Below, piece by piece: positions 36,057-47,882 of a DNA stretch of 64,000 nt (positions are counted from its first letter, which is position 1; each line of letters opens with the position of its first letter). Both the position numbers and the translations under genes were made by a program. The notes beneath the pieces were generated by a model. The model had not been told where the DNA came from and made no database searches. It saw nothing but the letters and a program-made list of their open reading frames with translations. Location: positions 36,840,389 to 36,904,388 of the forward strand of contig JAHLJT010004567.1 in the NCBI GenBank assembly GCA_031308135.1. Reading direction: 5' to 3'. This DNA comes from Acheta domesticus. Taxonomy: Eukaryota > Arthropoda > Insecta > Orthoptera > Gryllidae.

Positions 36057-36438
36057 TAAAGCATTTCTTGTAAGGTCAACACGACGACGCCCTAGCAGGT
36101 AAACCGACACTATTAGTGAGCGTATCTTCCGGGCCGCATCCAGTTTGACAAACCATTCAGGGGTCACGTGGATTACTTTGATATTTCCCGATTCATCACA
36201 AAGCGTCCCGTCCCTTTCAGTCTCATTTGGAAATTGAGCACTTTTCCTGGAAAATGGCCAAGTACGTTGTATTTGACAGTTGCTTCGGTTTCTGTCTGCA
36301 GGTAGTACCTAAGGATTTGAATGAAGCTTCATTCTTGAGCACTTTCTGAATGCTTCCAGCATATTATATTATAATTAAACTAGCTGACCCGGCAAACGTT
36401 GTTTTGCCATATAAATTATTCCTAGGATTATTTTAGTA
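36057..36438 (+). other. Unassigned segment with conserved GCTGACCCGGCAAACG repeat motif
   Basis: Unrecognised to 36380, then TAGCTGACCCGGCAAACGTT followed by GTTTTGCCATATAA (36381-36415). I recognise this as a short conserved part of a repeat widespread in arthropod genomes. The matching 3' part appears, same orientation, at 41035-41196. Confidence 0.4.
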
Positions 36439-37049
36439 GAAACTAGTGGTGCTACAGAATGGCACAGACTTTCCCGTATTAGTTTTCTATTTTCTTGGGT
36501 CTTCGCTAGCTATTCGGAATTGCCACATACTCTTTCTTGCCACCTACCATCGCCTTACGTAAAGTTTATTTTGAGTTATTTTTTTGTTTTTTCAAAAATT
36601 ATATAAATGTAAATTTTTTGAAAGATCTCTCACATCTTTAATATGCACATTATCCGCAATTTATAAAGATTATTATATTTGTGAGTGTAAGTGCTTCAAA
36701 TAACTTCAAATAAAGTATTTTGAAAACTCAAACATTTTCTGTGAAAATGAGCTTCAAATTTCGCATTTTTAGTAGTGCTAAAACGCCATTTTCTCTTAAA
36801 TGGCAGAAAATTTTTAAAAGAAAATTGCCATTTACGGCTAGGTTTTTGTGTTCTTTAATAATATAAATTAATGTTTCTGTTCTACCAATAGGAAACCGAA
36901 AAATTAAGAAAATGTCAAAAAAAATGTACTATTGGCGATGGTAGGTGGCAAGAAAGAGTATGTAGCAATTCCGAATAGCTAGCGAAGACCCAAGAAAACA
37001 GAAAACTAATACGGGAAAGTCTGTGCCATTCTGTAGCACCACTAGTTTC
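36439..37049. mobile_element. 611-bp inverted-repeat element with hairpin-family ends
   Basis: About 113 bp at 36439-36551 reappears as a near-perfect reverse complement at about 36937-37049. Both outer ends are GAAACTAGTGGTGCTACAG, the 3' terminus of the hairpin-ended repeat family, and the middle is one family repeat unit. It looks like a foldback derivative made of two family termini. No clear target duplication. Confidence 0.75.
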
Positions 37050-37806
37050 AAGAACGACGCGTCAGTGGTATATGAGACCGCGCGTGTTGGTTGAGTTACG
37101 AGAGTCAGTCTTGCAGTGCATGCCGACGTAACAGTGTGTGAGTAATTCGCCTAGTAAATTATTTTCTGATTTCGAGTTTTTTTTATGGAAAAAATCAAAA
37201 ATTTAAATAATAATTCTAATATTGAATTTATTTGGAAATATCTTTTCTGTAAAGATAAGATGAAAGAAATAATTATTAGAACTAATTCAAAATTTGCTAA
37301 TTTGTGACTGAAATTTACTTCATCAAAAGATGTATCTCATCTTCATGATCTTGATTTGATTGAGTTCAATGGTTTCGTAGGATTCCCTATTTTCAGATCT
37401 GGAAATGAAATCATTGACAGCACGTTCACAATTGACGGCATGGGTAGGGATATATTTCGTTGCACTATGTCCAGATTTCTGTTTATTCTGTCAGCTCTTC
37501 GATTTGATAAAGCTGACGATAGGCACGGGAGAAAACAGATCCAGCTATTTAGGATTTTATGAAGACGCTTGCAAAACTAATGACATATCTCAAATATCAA
37601 ATATGTTTTTGCACATATAAAATCAGAAAATAATTTAATAAAAAGCTTTATTGAAAGAATAATGTTTCCTGCTATGATTAGAAATTAATAACATTACCTC
37701 TCTGCCAATCTCAGTTCAATAAAAAAGAAACATACGACAGCGGTCTGTGAGACCGCGCCATGTTAAATGTTACGTTACAGAAACCGACCGTGTTAGTAAA
37801 GGGTTA
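37050..37806 (+). mobile_element. Decayed piggyBac element
   Basis: The open stretch 37345-37562 encodes DLIEFNGFVGFPIFRSGNE, a GMGRDIFRCTMSRFLFILSA core and LRFDKADDRHGRK, which is the DDE_Tnp_1_7 piggyBac transposase pattern. The right end reads inward from TTAA (37804-37807) as CCCTTTACTAACACGG, with a GCGCGGTCTCACAGACCGC palindrome, as usual for the family. A partial direct copy of the palindrome lies at 37060-37085. The left terminus and most of the transposase are gone. Confidence 0.75.
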
Positions 37807-37849
37807 ATGTTTCGCACCAAACGTTTTAGGCAATCCGCTACACACGGTG

Positions 37850-40644
37850 GGGTCAATCCATTTTAAGTGGTCCAGCACTGGTCGCTCGACCATCTCGAAA
37901 AAAATTCATATTTTGTACATAAATTTCCTTATGTTTTGGCTGTTCAAAAACATCTTTAATTTTTTTTATTGCACCTGGTTTACAAATGGCGGCCATTTTT
38001 GTTTCGCGCCGTGCGCCATTTTACGCGTTCGCAGACATTTACTCTTTCCTAAATTGCTCAGCTCTCGGTTGTTCTAGCATTCTAGAATAAAAAGCATTCT
38101 ATTCAAGACACTTTGGCCTGCAAATCGAAATATTATTTACCTATTTTATATGTTTTTATTTGGGAAATATTTGCAACCAAATCTATGGAACGCGAACGAA
38201 CGAAATTCGATTTTCAGAGAGTAATTTTTCAAAGAAGTAATAGAATCTAAGCCTTAATTTCTTCTGTGCTTTTACACACAACAGTATAGTTACTTTTTGT
38301 AAAATATCATTGGTATATAACGTACCCCTTGAAAATTACATCCTCTTGAAAACTGGAATTTTGGATTTTTTCCCAATTTTGAACTGTAATATCTCTGTTG
38401 GGGGACCAGATAAAAATCTGAAAATTGCACACATGCTAGACCGCTATCATACCAAACTTCAGTAAAAATTACAACTTTTAGATTTAACTCGAAGTATTTT
38501 TTAAAAAATTGAAAACTTACGAAAAAAAAAAAGGTTTCATTCCCCCATTGAGAATACTTTGTGCCAAGTAGTAATCACATTATTTTGAAGCTATTTTAAA
38601 CTAAAATCTACATTGATTTAAAATAATTAATTATACTTAATAATTAATGTACATAAAAGTGGCCTAATATATAATTTTCAATGTTACGTATACTTACTTT
38701 AAAACAAACGTACAATTTGACATCTACGTCCGTAATTGAAAAATGGTTAAATTGATTTTGAAATCTAAACCGCTTAAAACAAAAATTATTTATAAATTAC
38801 AACAAATAAATAAATTCAGCGTTTTGTTTATGTTTTTGCGTTTAAATTTGCCATTCTGCTTACTATTTCTGAAGGTTTCTGCAGATACGAACAGTCGCAC
38901 AGTACTTTTTAGATGCAATGATCGCAACTGAATTTTAGAATAACATGATGGACACAATCATATAAGATTGTCCGAAAAAGTTTTTTTCTTGGTAGCTATC
39001 GTTGTGCGAGTCAAAGTTATTTCTCTCAAAGCTTTTGATAAAGACTTTTTATGATTTTTGTAAAGATTTATAAAAGATTGGCCAAAGAGATCAAATTTTA
39101 TCTCTTGATACTTACAGAGAGATGTGATATCACAACTATTCCTTAATGAAAACAACATTCTCCTCTACATCGAAGTCTTCAATTGACGTAATGTCTTTAG
39201 GAAAAATATCATAAAGGTTGATGGCCAACTTCATTACTAATATCATCTATACAGCAACCACACTCCATTTTCATAAACGGTCACACAATTGTGCACAAAG
39301 GCACAGATTAACACGTTTTGACGTGAAGGGAAGACAACCCTCAAGCCACAAACTCATAGAAAACGATTCAAAAGCCTGTGTGATCTAGAAAGTGCGTTAA
39401 ATCCTCGGCCCACCGCGTTGGTTCTGTCAGATACACGAATCTTCGGTTGTTGATATTCTAAGAAATAATCAGAGGTGCGGTGTCAAGTTTGGTAGTAGCT
39501 ATGACTCTGCTTTCCTAAACTGCACTGGTATAATATCCGCTGATTCTCCTTCATTTTCTGTTAATTCAGTCACGTTATTTTCACTAAGCGACCGTCCGTA
39601 TTTCTGCAGAAACATTCAGAAATAGTAAGCCGAATGGCAAATTTAAACGCAAAAACATAAACAAAACGCTGAATTTATTTATTTGTTGTAATTTATAAAT
39701 AATTTTTGTTTTAAGCGGTTTAGATTTCAAAATCAATTTAACCATTTTTCAATTACGGACGTAGATGTCAAATTGTACGTTTGTTTTAAAGTAAAGTATA
39801 CGTAACATTGAAAATTATATATTAGGCCACTTTTATGTACATTAATTATTAAGTATAATTAATTATTTTAAATCAATGTAGATTTTAGTTTAAAATAGCT
39901 TCAAAATAATGTGATTACTACTTGGCACAAAGTATTCTCAATGGGGGAATGAAACCTTTTTTTTTCGTAAGTTTTCAATTTTTTAAAAAATACTTCGAGT
40001 TAAATCTAAAAGTTGTAATTTTTACTGAAGTTTGGTATGATAGCGGTCTAGCATGTGTGCAATTTTCAGATTTTTATCTGGTCCCCCAACAGAGATATTA
40101 CAGTTCAAAATTGGGAAAAAATCCAAAATTCCAATTTTCAAGAGGATGTAATTTTCAAGGGGTACGTTATATACCAATGATATTTTACAAAAAGTAACTA
40201 TACTGTTGTGTGTAAAAGCACAGAAGAAATTAAGGCTTAGATTCTATTACTTCTTTGAAAAATTACTCTCTGAAAATCGAATTTCGTTCGTTCGCGTTCC
40301 ATAGATTTGGTTGCAAATATTTCCCAAATAAAAACATATAAAATAGGTAAATAATATTTCGATTTGCAGGCCAAAGTGTCTTGAATAGAATGCTTTTATT
40401 CTAGAATGCTAGAACAACCGAGAGCTGAGCAATTTAGGAAAGAGTAAATGTCTGCGAACGCGTAAAATGGCGCACGGCGAGAAACAAAAATGGCCGCCAT
40501 TTGTAAACCAGGTGCAATAAAAAAATTAAAGATGTTTTTGAACAGCCAAAACATAAGGAAATTTATGTACAAAATATGAATTTTTTTCGAGATGGTCGAG
40601 CGACCAGTTTATTAAATTCTGGACCACTTAAAATGGATTGACCC
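37850..40644. mobile_element. 2.8-kb foldback element with about 1.05-kb inverted arms
   Basis: Left arm 37850-38898 and right arm 39588-40644 are reverse complements along their whole length, apart from small indels (for example an 11-bp insertion in the right arm near 40608). The outer ends are GGGTCAATCCATTTTAAGTG, and a 4-bp GGTG flanks both sides (37846-37849 and 40645-40648). The 689-bp loop has short minus-strand open segments (such as VTELTENEGESADIIPVQF at about 39490-39590) that match nothing I know. They could be remains of a transposase or of captured DNA. Confidence 0.9.
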
Positions 40645-41034
40645 GGTGGGTATTTCACACGGGCGGTATTTCACCCGCTACACGGTGTTTCTCCATATCA
40701 CGCACCAGCTCAGCGATGTGCAGAATCTGCTATTAAATGTGAATACCACGGAGAGAGACGGTGAAAGAGGGAGATAGAGAAAGAGAGAGAGGGAAGGAGA
40801 AAGAGAGATATAGGGGCAGAACAATGTCTGCTGGGCTCAGCTAGAAAAATGTTTGTCTCCGCGATACATTGTTGCGTTAGGTTTGCGTTGTTAATATTAT
40901 AATTAGCAGGAAAAAAAGCATAGCAATTACTATTTGACTACAGGTAGATATGACATTGAGACTAGGAACTTTGTTTTAATAATTTGTGATGTTTGTTGCT
41001 GGGAAATGTTTAATTAGCCTTAATTAATTTAAAA
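40645..41034. other. Unassigned, with GA-rich low complexity
   Basis: Includes a GA-rich tract at 40751-40812. No gene recognised. Confidence 0.5.
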
Positions 41035-41196
41035 AAATTGGGGTGGACCACCCTTATCACTAAGGGGTATTAAAATAGATTACAACCTATTCTCAGACCT
41101 ACTGAATATACATATAAAATAATCATCAAAATCTGTCAAGCCGTTTCGGAGGAGTATGGTAATTAAAACGGTGACGCGAGAATTTTATATATGTAA
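41035..41196 (+). repeat. 3' end of a widespread arthropod interspersed repeat
   Basis: Contains CTCAGACCTACTGAATATAC and CAAGCCGTTTCGGAGGAGTA followed by an ACGGTGACGCGAGAATTTTATATA end, a block I recognise as common in arthropod genomes. Its class (non-LTR 3' end or non-autonomous derivative) is not certain to me. It may be the continuation of the piece at 36381-36415. Confidence 0.55.
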
Positions 41197-41630
41197 ATTA
41201 TTCGCGGAATGTGTTTGCCAAGCACTTTTTATTCCGAATGTCGTAGTTAAGGTACAGTATTTTAACCTTTTTAATACTAATGGGAAAGAGTTTTCCCAGA
41301 GCATTTCAACTCAGCCATACCAATGGGATCTTTTTCGCTTGACCTCCAGAGACGCGCGGTGGCCCTTATCTATCGCTTGTTGACGGGTGACAAGCAGCGG
41401 CCCGGCGATTCTCACGTTTGCAGCTCCGGCCTACGCTATCCGGCAGGGATGTGTTGATGGAGAACGGTCTCGAGGCGCGAAAGGGAACGTGGGCTGCTCT
41501 GACTTTTCATGCTTCTATCATAGCGTAAAGATGCATCCTTAGTCCATGCTTCTACAGTGCGAGCTTGAGAAAAATAGGAAAATGTTGATCGCCGGTCAAC
41601 ATTCGCCTGGAGGCGCCGGTCTAACGACAA
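41197..41630. other. Unassigned DNA left of the R4/Dong element
   Basis: Moderately GC-rich from about 41330. No protein family recognised in any frame. Confidence 0.4.

Positions 41631-41682
<52 letters not shown>
41631..41682. repeat. TAA microsatellite at the 5' side of the R4/Dong element
   Basis: About 17 TAA/ATA triplets, then CAA triplets, immediately before the element's 5' UTR. It produces the poly-Ile frame on the minus strand. Confidence 0.95.
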
Positions 41683-41686
<4 letters not shown>

Positions 41687-44600
41687 CAACAACTCCACCT
41701 AGGGAGTACACGACCTTGCAGTTGGTGGTGGAGCTTGAGTACCCCCTTGAACTTGAGAGCTATGTCAGTAGTAGCCTAGCTGCTGAACAAGTTGAAGGTG
41801 AGGGGTCCAACGAAGAAGTACTCCATTTTGAGGAGAGTGGGAAGTAAGTAGAGAGGGAAAGGTCATGAACCTTTGGACTGACTGTTATCAGCCCATGGAG
41901 GGTACAGGAGAGAAACTGGGTTGGCACACCAGGCCAATGATTAGAGTGGAGGCCCGAACCTTGCATTAGCCAGCGAAGGAGGCTACCTTCAGCAGTCAGT
42001 GAAAATCCGTAGGGTTTAGTAATGCCGACTGGCGATCGGAGGGACCCCTTGCTGTACCCTGCGGGGGGATGTCCCGAGACCACTGTGGGTCGCAGTAACG
42101 GATGGCAGGAAACAACCCGACGGTTAAGTGTGATCTGTAAACTCGAACTTGCTACCTGCTAATCTTCACTTAAAACCAATGAGCAAAATGGATAGAATAA
42201 GTAATGTAATGAATCTTAACGTGTCTTGTTCTACCAATGTCCCAAATCTGCTCAGAAACCAAGCTAATGTCACCTTGACGTCTGGCCATCCCACGGCTGT
42301 TAGTTAGGACCTAGAGCCGGCAGTAGCTCGAAGCCATCGTCAGAGATGGCTCTGGAATGAATTAAAGGAGGTGATGTGGTGCTCCAGAAATAGAAGGTTT
42401 TAAGATATGGCGAGAGCGGAAACCAGATATGAGACCTACCCTAGACTCAAAGAAGCTTGCCAGTCAACGACGATACATACTCAGCAGTGGAAAATTCACA
42501 GCAGAACAACTTGCAGACATCCAGTGAAACGCGAGTATGTTCTTCGATCGAACTATCCACATGGCGAACATTTAGAACCATCTAATATCCCTGAAAACTA
42601 TGGTCCTCTTGAAGTTTCATCTCTTCCAAATGAAACATCAGTCAGTGGTGAAAATTCATCTGGCCATGAGTCACACGATAAGGACATGATGCGGCGCCTC
42701 CTCCGACGCCAGATAGAACGAGTTCGTCTACTTCCATTCAAATCTCGTGCACCGTTGAGGAGAATTTAAGAAAATGCTAAAGCTAAGAGAGTAATAGAAA
42801 CAATGAATTCTGTCTTACATGAGGTTGTGCAGACCTCAAGTAGAGATCTAGATATTACTGAAATCAATCACATCGTATATGCAACTGGATATATAGTATC
42901 TCAGATAATTTTAGAGCCAGCCAAGAACACAGATGGCCGACAGCCAGACAGTGAACAAGCTCCTTACCTCCATGGGCGAAAAGAATTATGAAACGGATAG
43001 CCGACACACGGCGTGAAATATCACTCCCAGCCGAGGCATCTTTTAAATCCAACCACAATTATAAAGTTTAACAAAATATACTCCATGTTGAACAAAAATA
43101 CCTAATTGAAAAGGCTAATGGTAGCTGAAAAGCTAAAAGAGAAAATCCAAGCATGGGCTCAACGAACTAGACGGTACAAACGTAGAGAAGATTTCCGTGT
43201 ACAGAACCGGTTGTTTGAAACAGGCGCGAAGAGACTATCGCAGTCTGACTCACAAACCGAATGGCAAAGCTGACACTCCTTCAAAAGATGACGTCGAAGC
43301 ATTTTGAGCTGGAATCTGGGAGGAAATCAGGTCCTACAACAAAGACGCATCTTGGCTTCAATCTGAAGTTGATGCTGCCAATGGACTCGTGGAAACAGTG
43401 GAACATGCTCACGGATTCTCGGAAGAGGACATCTGCCAAGCAATTAAGAACATGGGAAACTGGAAATCCCCTGGGATTGATACGATTTATTGGATTAAGA
43501 AATTAACAGCAATACATTCTCATCTAGCAAAGGCTGTTAATACACTTTTAGAAAACCCAAAGGAACTCCTCGAATGGCTCACTCGCGGCATCACGTATTT
43601 GCTACGCAAAGCGGGAGACATGTCTTTGGCGAAGAACTATAGGCCTGCCAGTCACTTATAACTGCAGCCATAGCTGAGAAAACGTATAGACACCTAGAGA
43701 AGAACCATCTGTTGCCAGTTGAACAGAAATGATGTAATAAAGGTTCCTACGGTTGTAAGGAAATCTTGCTACTGAATGAAATCATTTTGAATGATGTAAA
43801 GAAACGAAAACGTAATTTAACCCTGAAGAGGTGGCGGTTGCCGGAGTTACGTTAGAGGTGGTGCGGAGTCCTTTCTGACCCCTGTAAGTTATTTCTTTAT
43901 AATATTGTATTTAGCAATAAATAAGTGAGAAATTAGTTATTTTAATAATAATCAATAATTTAGAAGGTCGTATTATCATAATGCACTATTATAAATACAC
44001 ATGCAAATGAGGAGTTGAAACAAATAAAAGGGCAAAATTATCATTTATCTTTCATTTTATGTGGTGACTCCATTTACATTTTCCTGAATATTTCAATGAC
44101 AAAGGTATCAGAAAATCCAGTAACTTTCATTTTCTAACGTTGTCCCACATAAAACCAAATAATTTATTGAGAATGCTTCAAAACCAACACAACTTAGAAA
44201 AAGTACTAAATTTAAAATGTTTGTGTTGGTTTCACAAATAATAAATGAATTATTACATAAACAATTTTGAAAATATTTCAGACAAAAGCTAAAGAATATA
44301 GTGAGGCATGTGAAATTTAAAGCTTCTGACTCGTAAAATTAGGCAACTGCAGCTAAGCAAAGAGACATGGGGTCACAAGAGACCCCGCGCCACCTCTCTC
44401 GGGTTAAGCATGGCTTGGATTGACTACGAGAAAGCCTTTGACCATGATGTCTACCTTGTAGACTTCGTGCCTTTGACTGTGTACCACGCGATTGGATTTT
44501 GAAGATCCTGGAAATATATCGATTTCATCCTAGACTTATTGAGTTTTGCAAGGCTAGTATCAAGTTGTGAAGTACCAGATTCTAATACATAGCAGAAAGA

Positions 44601-45512
44601 GAGTAGTAGAAACAAGTATTCAGATTAACCGGGGGAATGTTCCAAGGAGATTCGCTATCCCCTCTGTTGTTTTGCATTAGTTTGATCCCACTATCAAGAC
44701 AGTTGTCGTACACTGACTTTGGTTACAAGCTCCATGGTGATGAAAGGCCTGTACCACATTTATTTTACATGGATGATCTTAAAGTGCTAAGAATGAAGCG
44801 ATTCTCTCCAAAATGCTGTCCGTCATCAATAATTTTAGCAATGACATCTGCATGAAGTTTGGTCTTGACAAGTGTGCAAAAGTCAACTTAAAAAGAGGCA
44901 AAATGACCACGTCAGAGAACACTGAAGTTGATAGGCAATCTGTGATTCAAGATCTTGAGCCAGGTAAAACTTCCCCGCCCTCGAAGTTCTAAAAACATGC
45001 CCCAAGTGGTATGAACAATCACCAAAGCCGGTGACGTCTGTTGGATTGTATACGATATTGTACGTCCAACAAATTCAAACCGATCGCACAATAGCGGCAA
45101 ACAAACCGGATATAGTTATCCGGGGTTTTGAGAAAAAATCGTGTTTGTCTGTCGATGTCGCTGTACCTTGCAATCAAAACGTCGTTACCAAGGAGGCAGA
45201 GAAACGTCTTAAATACGAGTTTGGAAATCGAGATCAGCCGAATGTGGGGCGTAAAAGCACAGGTTGTCCCGATAGTTATCGGAGCTCTAGGATTTGTTCC
45301 GAAAAATTTGTGTGAGAACTTGTCTAAACTCTAAGGTAATTCAAAAGACTGGAAAGTGCAAAGAAATCGCATTATTTGGAACAGCCCACATTTTGCGCAA
45401 AGTATTGTAGAAGCACCGACAATGCCTACACCTGCTCCTTAGGTAGCTGGTTGCAACCCGGAGCAGATTTTATTTTGAGCCGACTCATAACATCTTTAGT
45501 CGTGATGTAGTG

Positions 45513-45513
<1 letters not shown>
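41683..45513 (+). mobile_element. R4/Dong-type non-LTR retrotransposon, inactive
   Basis: A GC-richer 5' UTR (41690-42400) is followed by a broken ORF. Visible parts are an N-terminal basic segment (42407-42769), the RT start with NWKSPGIDTIYWIKKLTAIH and LAKNYRPAS (43410-43660), the palm WIDYEKAF (44414-44443), FQGDSLSPLLFCISLIPLSR (44639-44697) and FYMDD (44763-44777). The C-terminal restriction-like endonuclease region has KPDIVIRGFEKKSCLSVDVA and KEAEKRLKYE, then the other-frame SRMWGVKAQVVPIVIGALGF (45100-45310). The 3' end joins a TAA tract. There is a short GCCTTTGAC duplication near 44437-44475, several frameshifts, and a MITE inside the RT. The R4 clade includes Dong, which is known for insertion at TAA repeats. 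Confidence 0.85.
43821..44403. mobile_element. piggyBac-type MITE inside the R4 reverse transcriptase
   Basis: Flanked by TTAA at 43817-43820 and 44404-44407. The ends are CCCTGAAGAGGTGGCG and, inverted, CCCGAGAGAGGTGGCG, with a subterminal GGGGTCTCTTGTGACCCC palindrome like piggyBac ends. It is 583 bp, AT-rich and non-coding. Deleting it with one TTAA restores the RT reading KKRKRNLSMAWIDYEKAFD exactly in frame. Confidence 0.9.

Positions 45514-45567
<54 letters not shown>
45514..45567. repeat. TAA microsatellite at the 3' end of the R4/Dong element
   Basis: About 18 AAT/TAA triplets directly after the element's GTGATGTAGTGG end. Confidence 0.95.
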
Positions 45568-46118
45568 CACAATAAGACGATCAAAAACCGCAGTAAAAAC
45601 AGAAGAGATGATTTCTGTTTGCAGTTGATACCGGAATTTGGGTTTTGTTCCGTATATACATATAATTTCCACAAATTTGTTCCATAATATATTTTAACCG
45701 TGGCGTAAGTATAAGTTATTCTTACACCATGACTTTAACTTCGTATGTAATAATTAAATTGTGCGAGAAATACATATTTTGTACAGTAGCAGATAATAAT
45801 GGAGTAAAATCAACTTTATATCAGTGCAATAAATATAGTTTTTATATTTGGTTATGTATTGTATTGTATTATTTGCAATGTCTTAATATTTTATTGTATT
45901 TGCATAAGGATTAATTCGACGATTTTTATAAAATTTTGTCTGTGAAATGCGATTTTGATGCGAAAACATGGCCGATTTTAGAGCAAAATATTTACAGTAA
46001 TTAATTTAAAGGAATTGTTAGTAATTCAATAGATATCTTGTGATAAGCACTGTCCCAATATTTCTGTATTCCGCCGAATAGTTTTTATTCTGTAAATATT
46101 TGTTTTAAAGATGAATAT
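45568..46118. repeat. AT-rich DNA, last part a unit of a roughly 700-bp tandem repeat
   Basis: 45568-45920 is unassigned. From about 45930 (GTCTGTGAAATGCGATTTTG) to 46118 it matches about 48995-49170, where the next unit of the tandem repeat continues after the foldback insertion. Confidence 0.65.
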
Positions 46119-46949
46119 GGGTCATTCCATATTAAATCAACACAGTTTTAATTTAAAATTTTACCTCACCATTTTAGATTCAGATGAAATTTGACACATA
46201 GGTAGTATTAATAAAGAATAAGAAAACTACAAATTTTGAGTAAAATATTTCCACCCGTTTGTGAAATACAGGCATGTAAAATTTTACAAAATTGGGTTCC
46301 CGAAAATTTTTTAAGTTGATGTAGAACCTTACCAAATTAAGATAGAGAGCTGGAACAGGTGTCATTTTTTAGCTTTCTTTATGGCCTTTCATATGATGTA
46401 AAACTCAATAGGGGTTGCATTCAAAAAGTTTTTCAAATTTGAATTTAAAATTTTGATTTTGAGTTTTTTCAAAATGCTCATCTTCAAAAAAATTTTAAAA
46501 TCTCTAAAATAATCCTTATATGTTTCTAAACACATGGTGCAAGTTTAAAAATGGGACTGCAATGGGTTCGTATGGTAATCTTTACTTAAAATGCACAATA
46601 TTTACTTACTCTAGATTTTACTGATTTAAAATGCATTTTATTTCAAATTATCAGCCCTAATATATACAAATTATTAATTTAGTGTTTTTTGTTGGCGAGT
46701 GTGTTGTTTTATTGTTATGATTGTTATGATTATTATCATTATTATCATTATTGTTATTATTATTAGACCGCCGAAGTTCATGCAATTGCATATTTTTACT
46801 GACTGTGCATATCGAAAGGAAGTGTATATAACTTTATCTATTGCCGAAAATAAAACAAATCAAGGTCACCTTTCAGTTGATGAACCAGATACGTGGGAAC
46901 CTAAACATTTAAGCGAAATGAATCGTTGAAAAAAGAACACCAACTTTGA

Positions 46950-47365
46950 GCAGAGTCAGCTGGTTATCTACCATCATGCAAGGGGTAATGATGGCCAAAA
47001 TTTTGCAAAATGTCATTAATGAAAAAAATCACAGTGAGTGACATAATCTCAAGGTACATCAATGAATAGGTGATTGAACTGCAACCCGAAGGAGAACGTC
47101 CGAAGACTTTCTGATCGAGAAGAGAATCTTGTTGTGAATATAATAAAGAAGGACCCTCATATTAATGCTCCAAAAGTTACTCCACAGTTATAAATTGGAA
47201 TTGGCAAGAAAGTAAATCCCGAAACCGTGAGAAGGGTACTAAGGAGATTCAATTTCCATACCCGCGTTGTCAGAAGAAAGCCATTTCTAAGTTGAAAGAG
47301 AAATACCCGAAAAGATCTGATTTTGATCCACTTCTCCACAAAAACCTGGATTACATGTACGTAAA
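46950..47365 (+). pseudogene. Tc1-like transposase fragment
   Basis: Reads VSDIISRYINE, stop, then GERPKTFSDREENLVVNIIK and KDPHINAPKVT, a stop, and KVNPETVRRVLRRFNFHTRV followed by RRKPF. This is the N-terminal paired-type helix-turn-helix and linker of Tc1-family transposases. It is broken by stops and lacks the DDE catalytic domain. Confidence 0.75.
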
Positions 47366-47454
47366 TATATCGCATATATTAAAATACGCAGTTCAACTAA
47401 AAAATTGCACACATGCAAAATAAAAATAGGGTAGATTTGTTTTATTTTTGGTGA

Positions 47455-47882
47455 TTATAGATAGCGGCAAACAAACCGGATATCATATAGTTATCCGGGA
47501 TTTGGAGAACAAATCGTGTTTACTTGTCGATGTTGCGATCAAAATGTCGTTATTAAGGAGGCAGAGAAACGTCTTAAATACAAGAGTTTGGAATTCGATA
47601 TCAGCGAATGTGGGGTGTAAAAGCACAGGTCGTACCGATAGTTATCGGAGCTCTAGGATTTGTTCCACAAAATTTGAGTAAGAACTTATCTAAACTCCCC
47701 AGTAATTCAAAAAGACTGGGAAGTGCAAGAAATTGCTTTATTTGGAACAGAGCTCACATTTTGCGCAAAGTATTGTAGAGGCACTGACAGTCACCGGATG
47801 TGCTCCTTAGGTAGCTGGTTGCAACCTGGAGTAGATTTTATATTCAGCCCACTCATAACATCTTTAGTCGTGATGTAGTGGA
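47455..47882 (+). mobile_element. 5'-truncated R4/Dong 3' end
   Basis: Matches 45090-45513 of the larger element: an endonuclease region with VIRDLENKSCLLVDVA, AEKRLKY and a same-order tail, and the identical end CATAACATCTTTAGTCGTGA TGTAGTGG leading into AAT-type triplets. Numerous indels make it a dead fragment. Confidence 0.85.

Noticed and set aside
41436..41711. Minus-strand frame with a long poly-Ile run
   Set aside because: It is the TAA microsatellite read in one frame.
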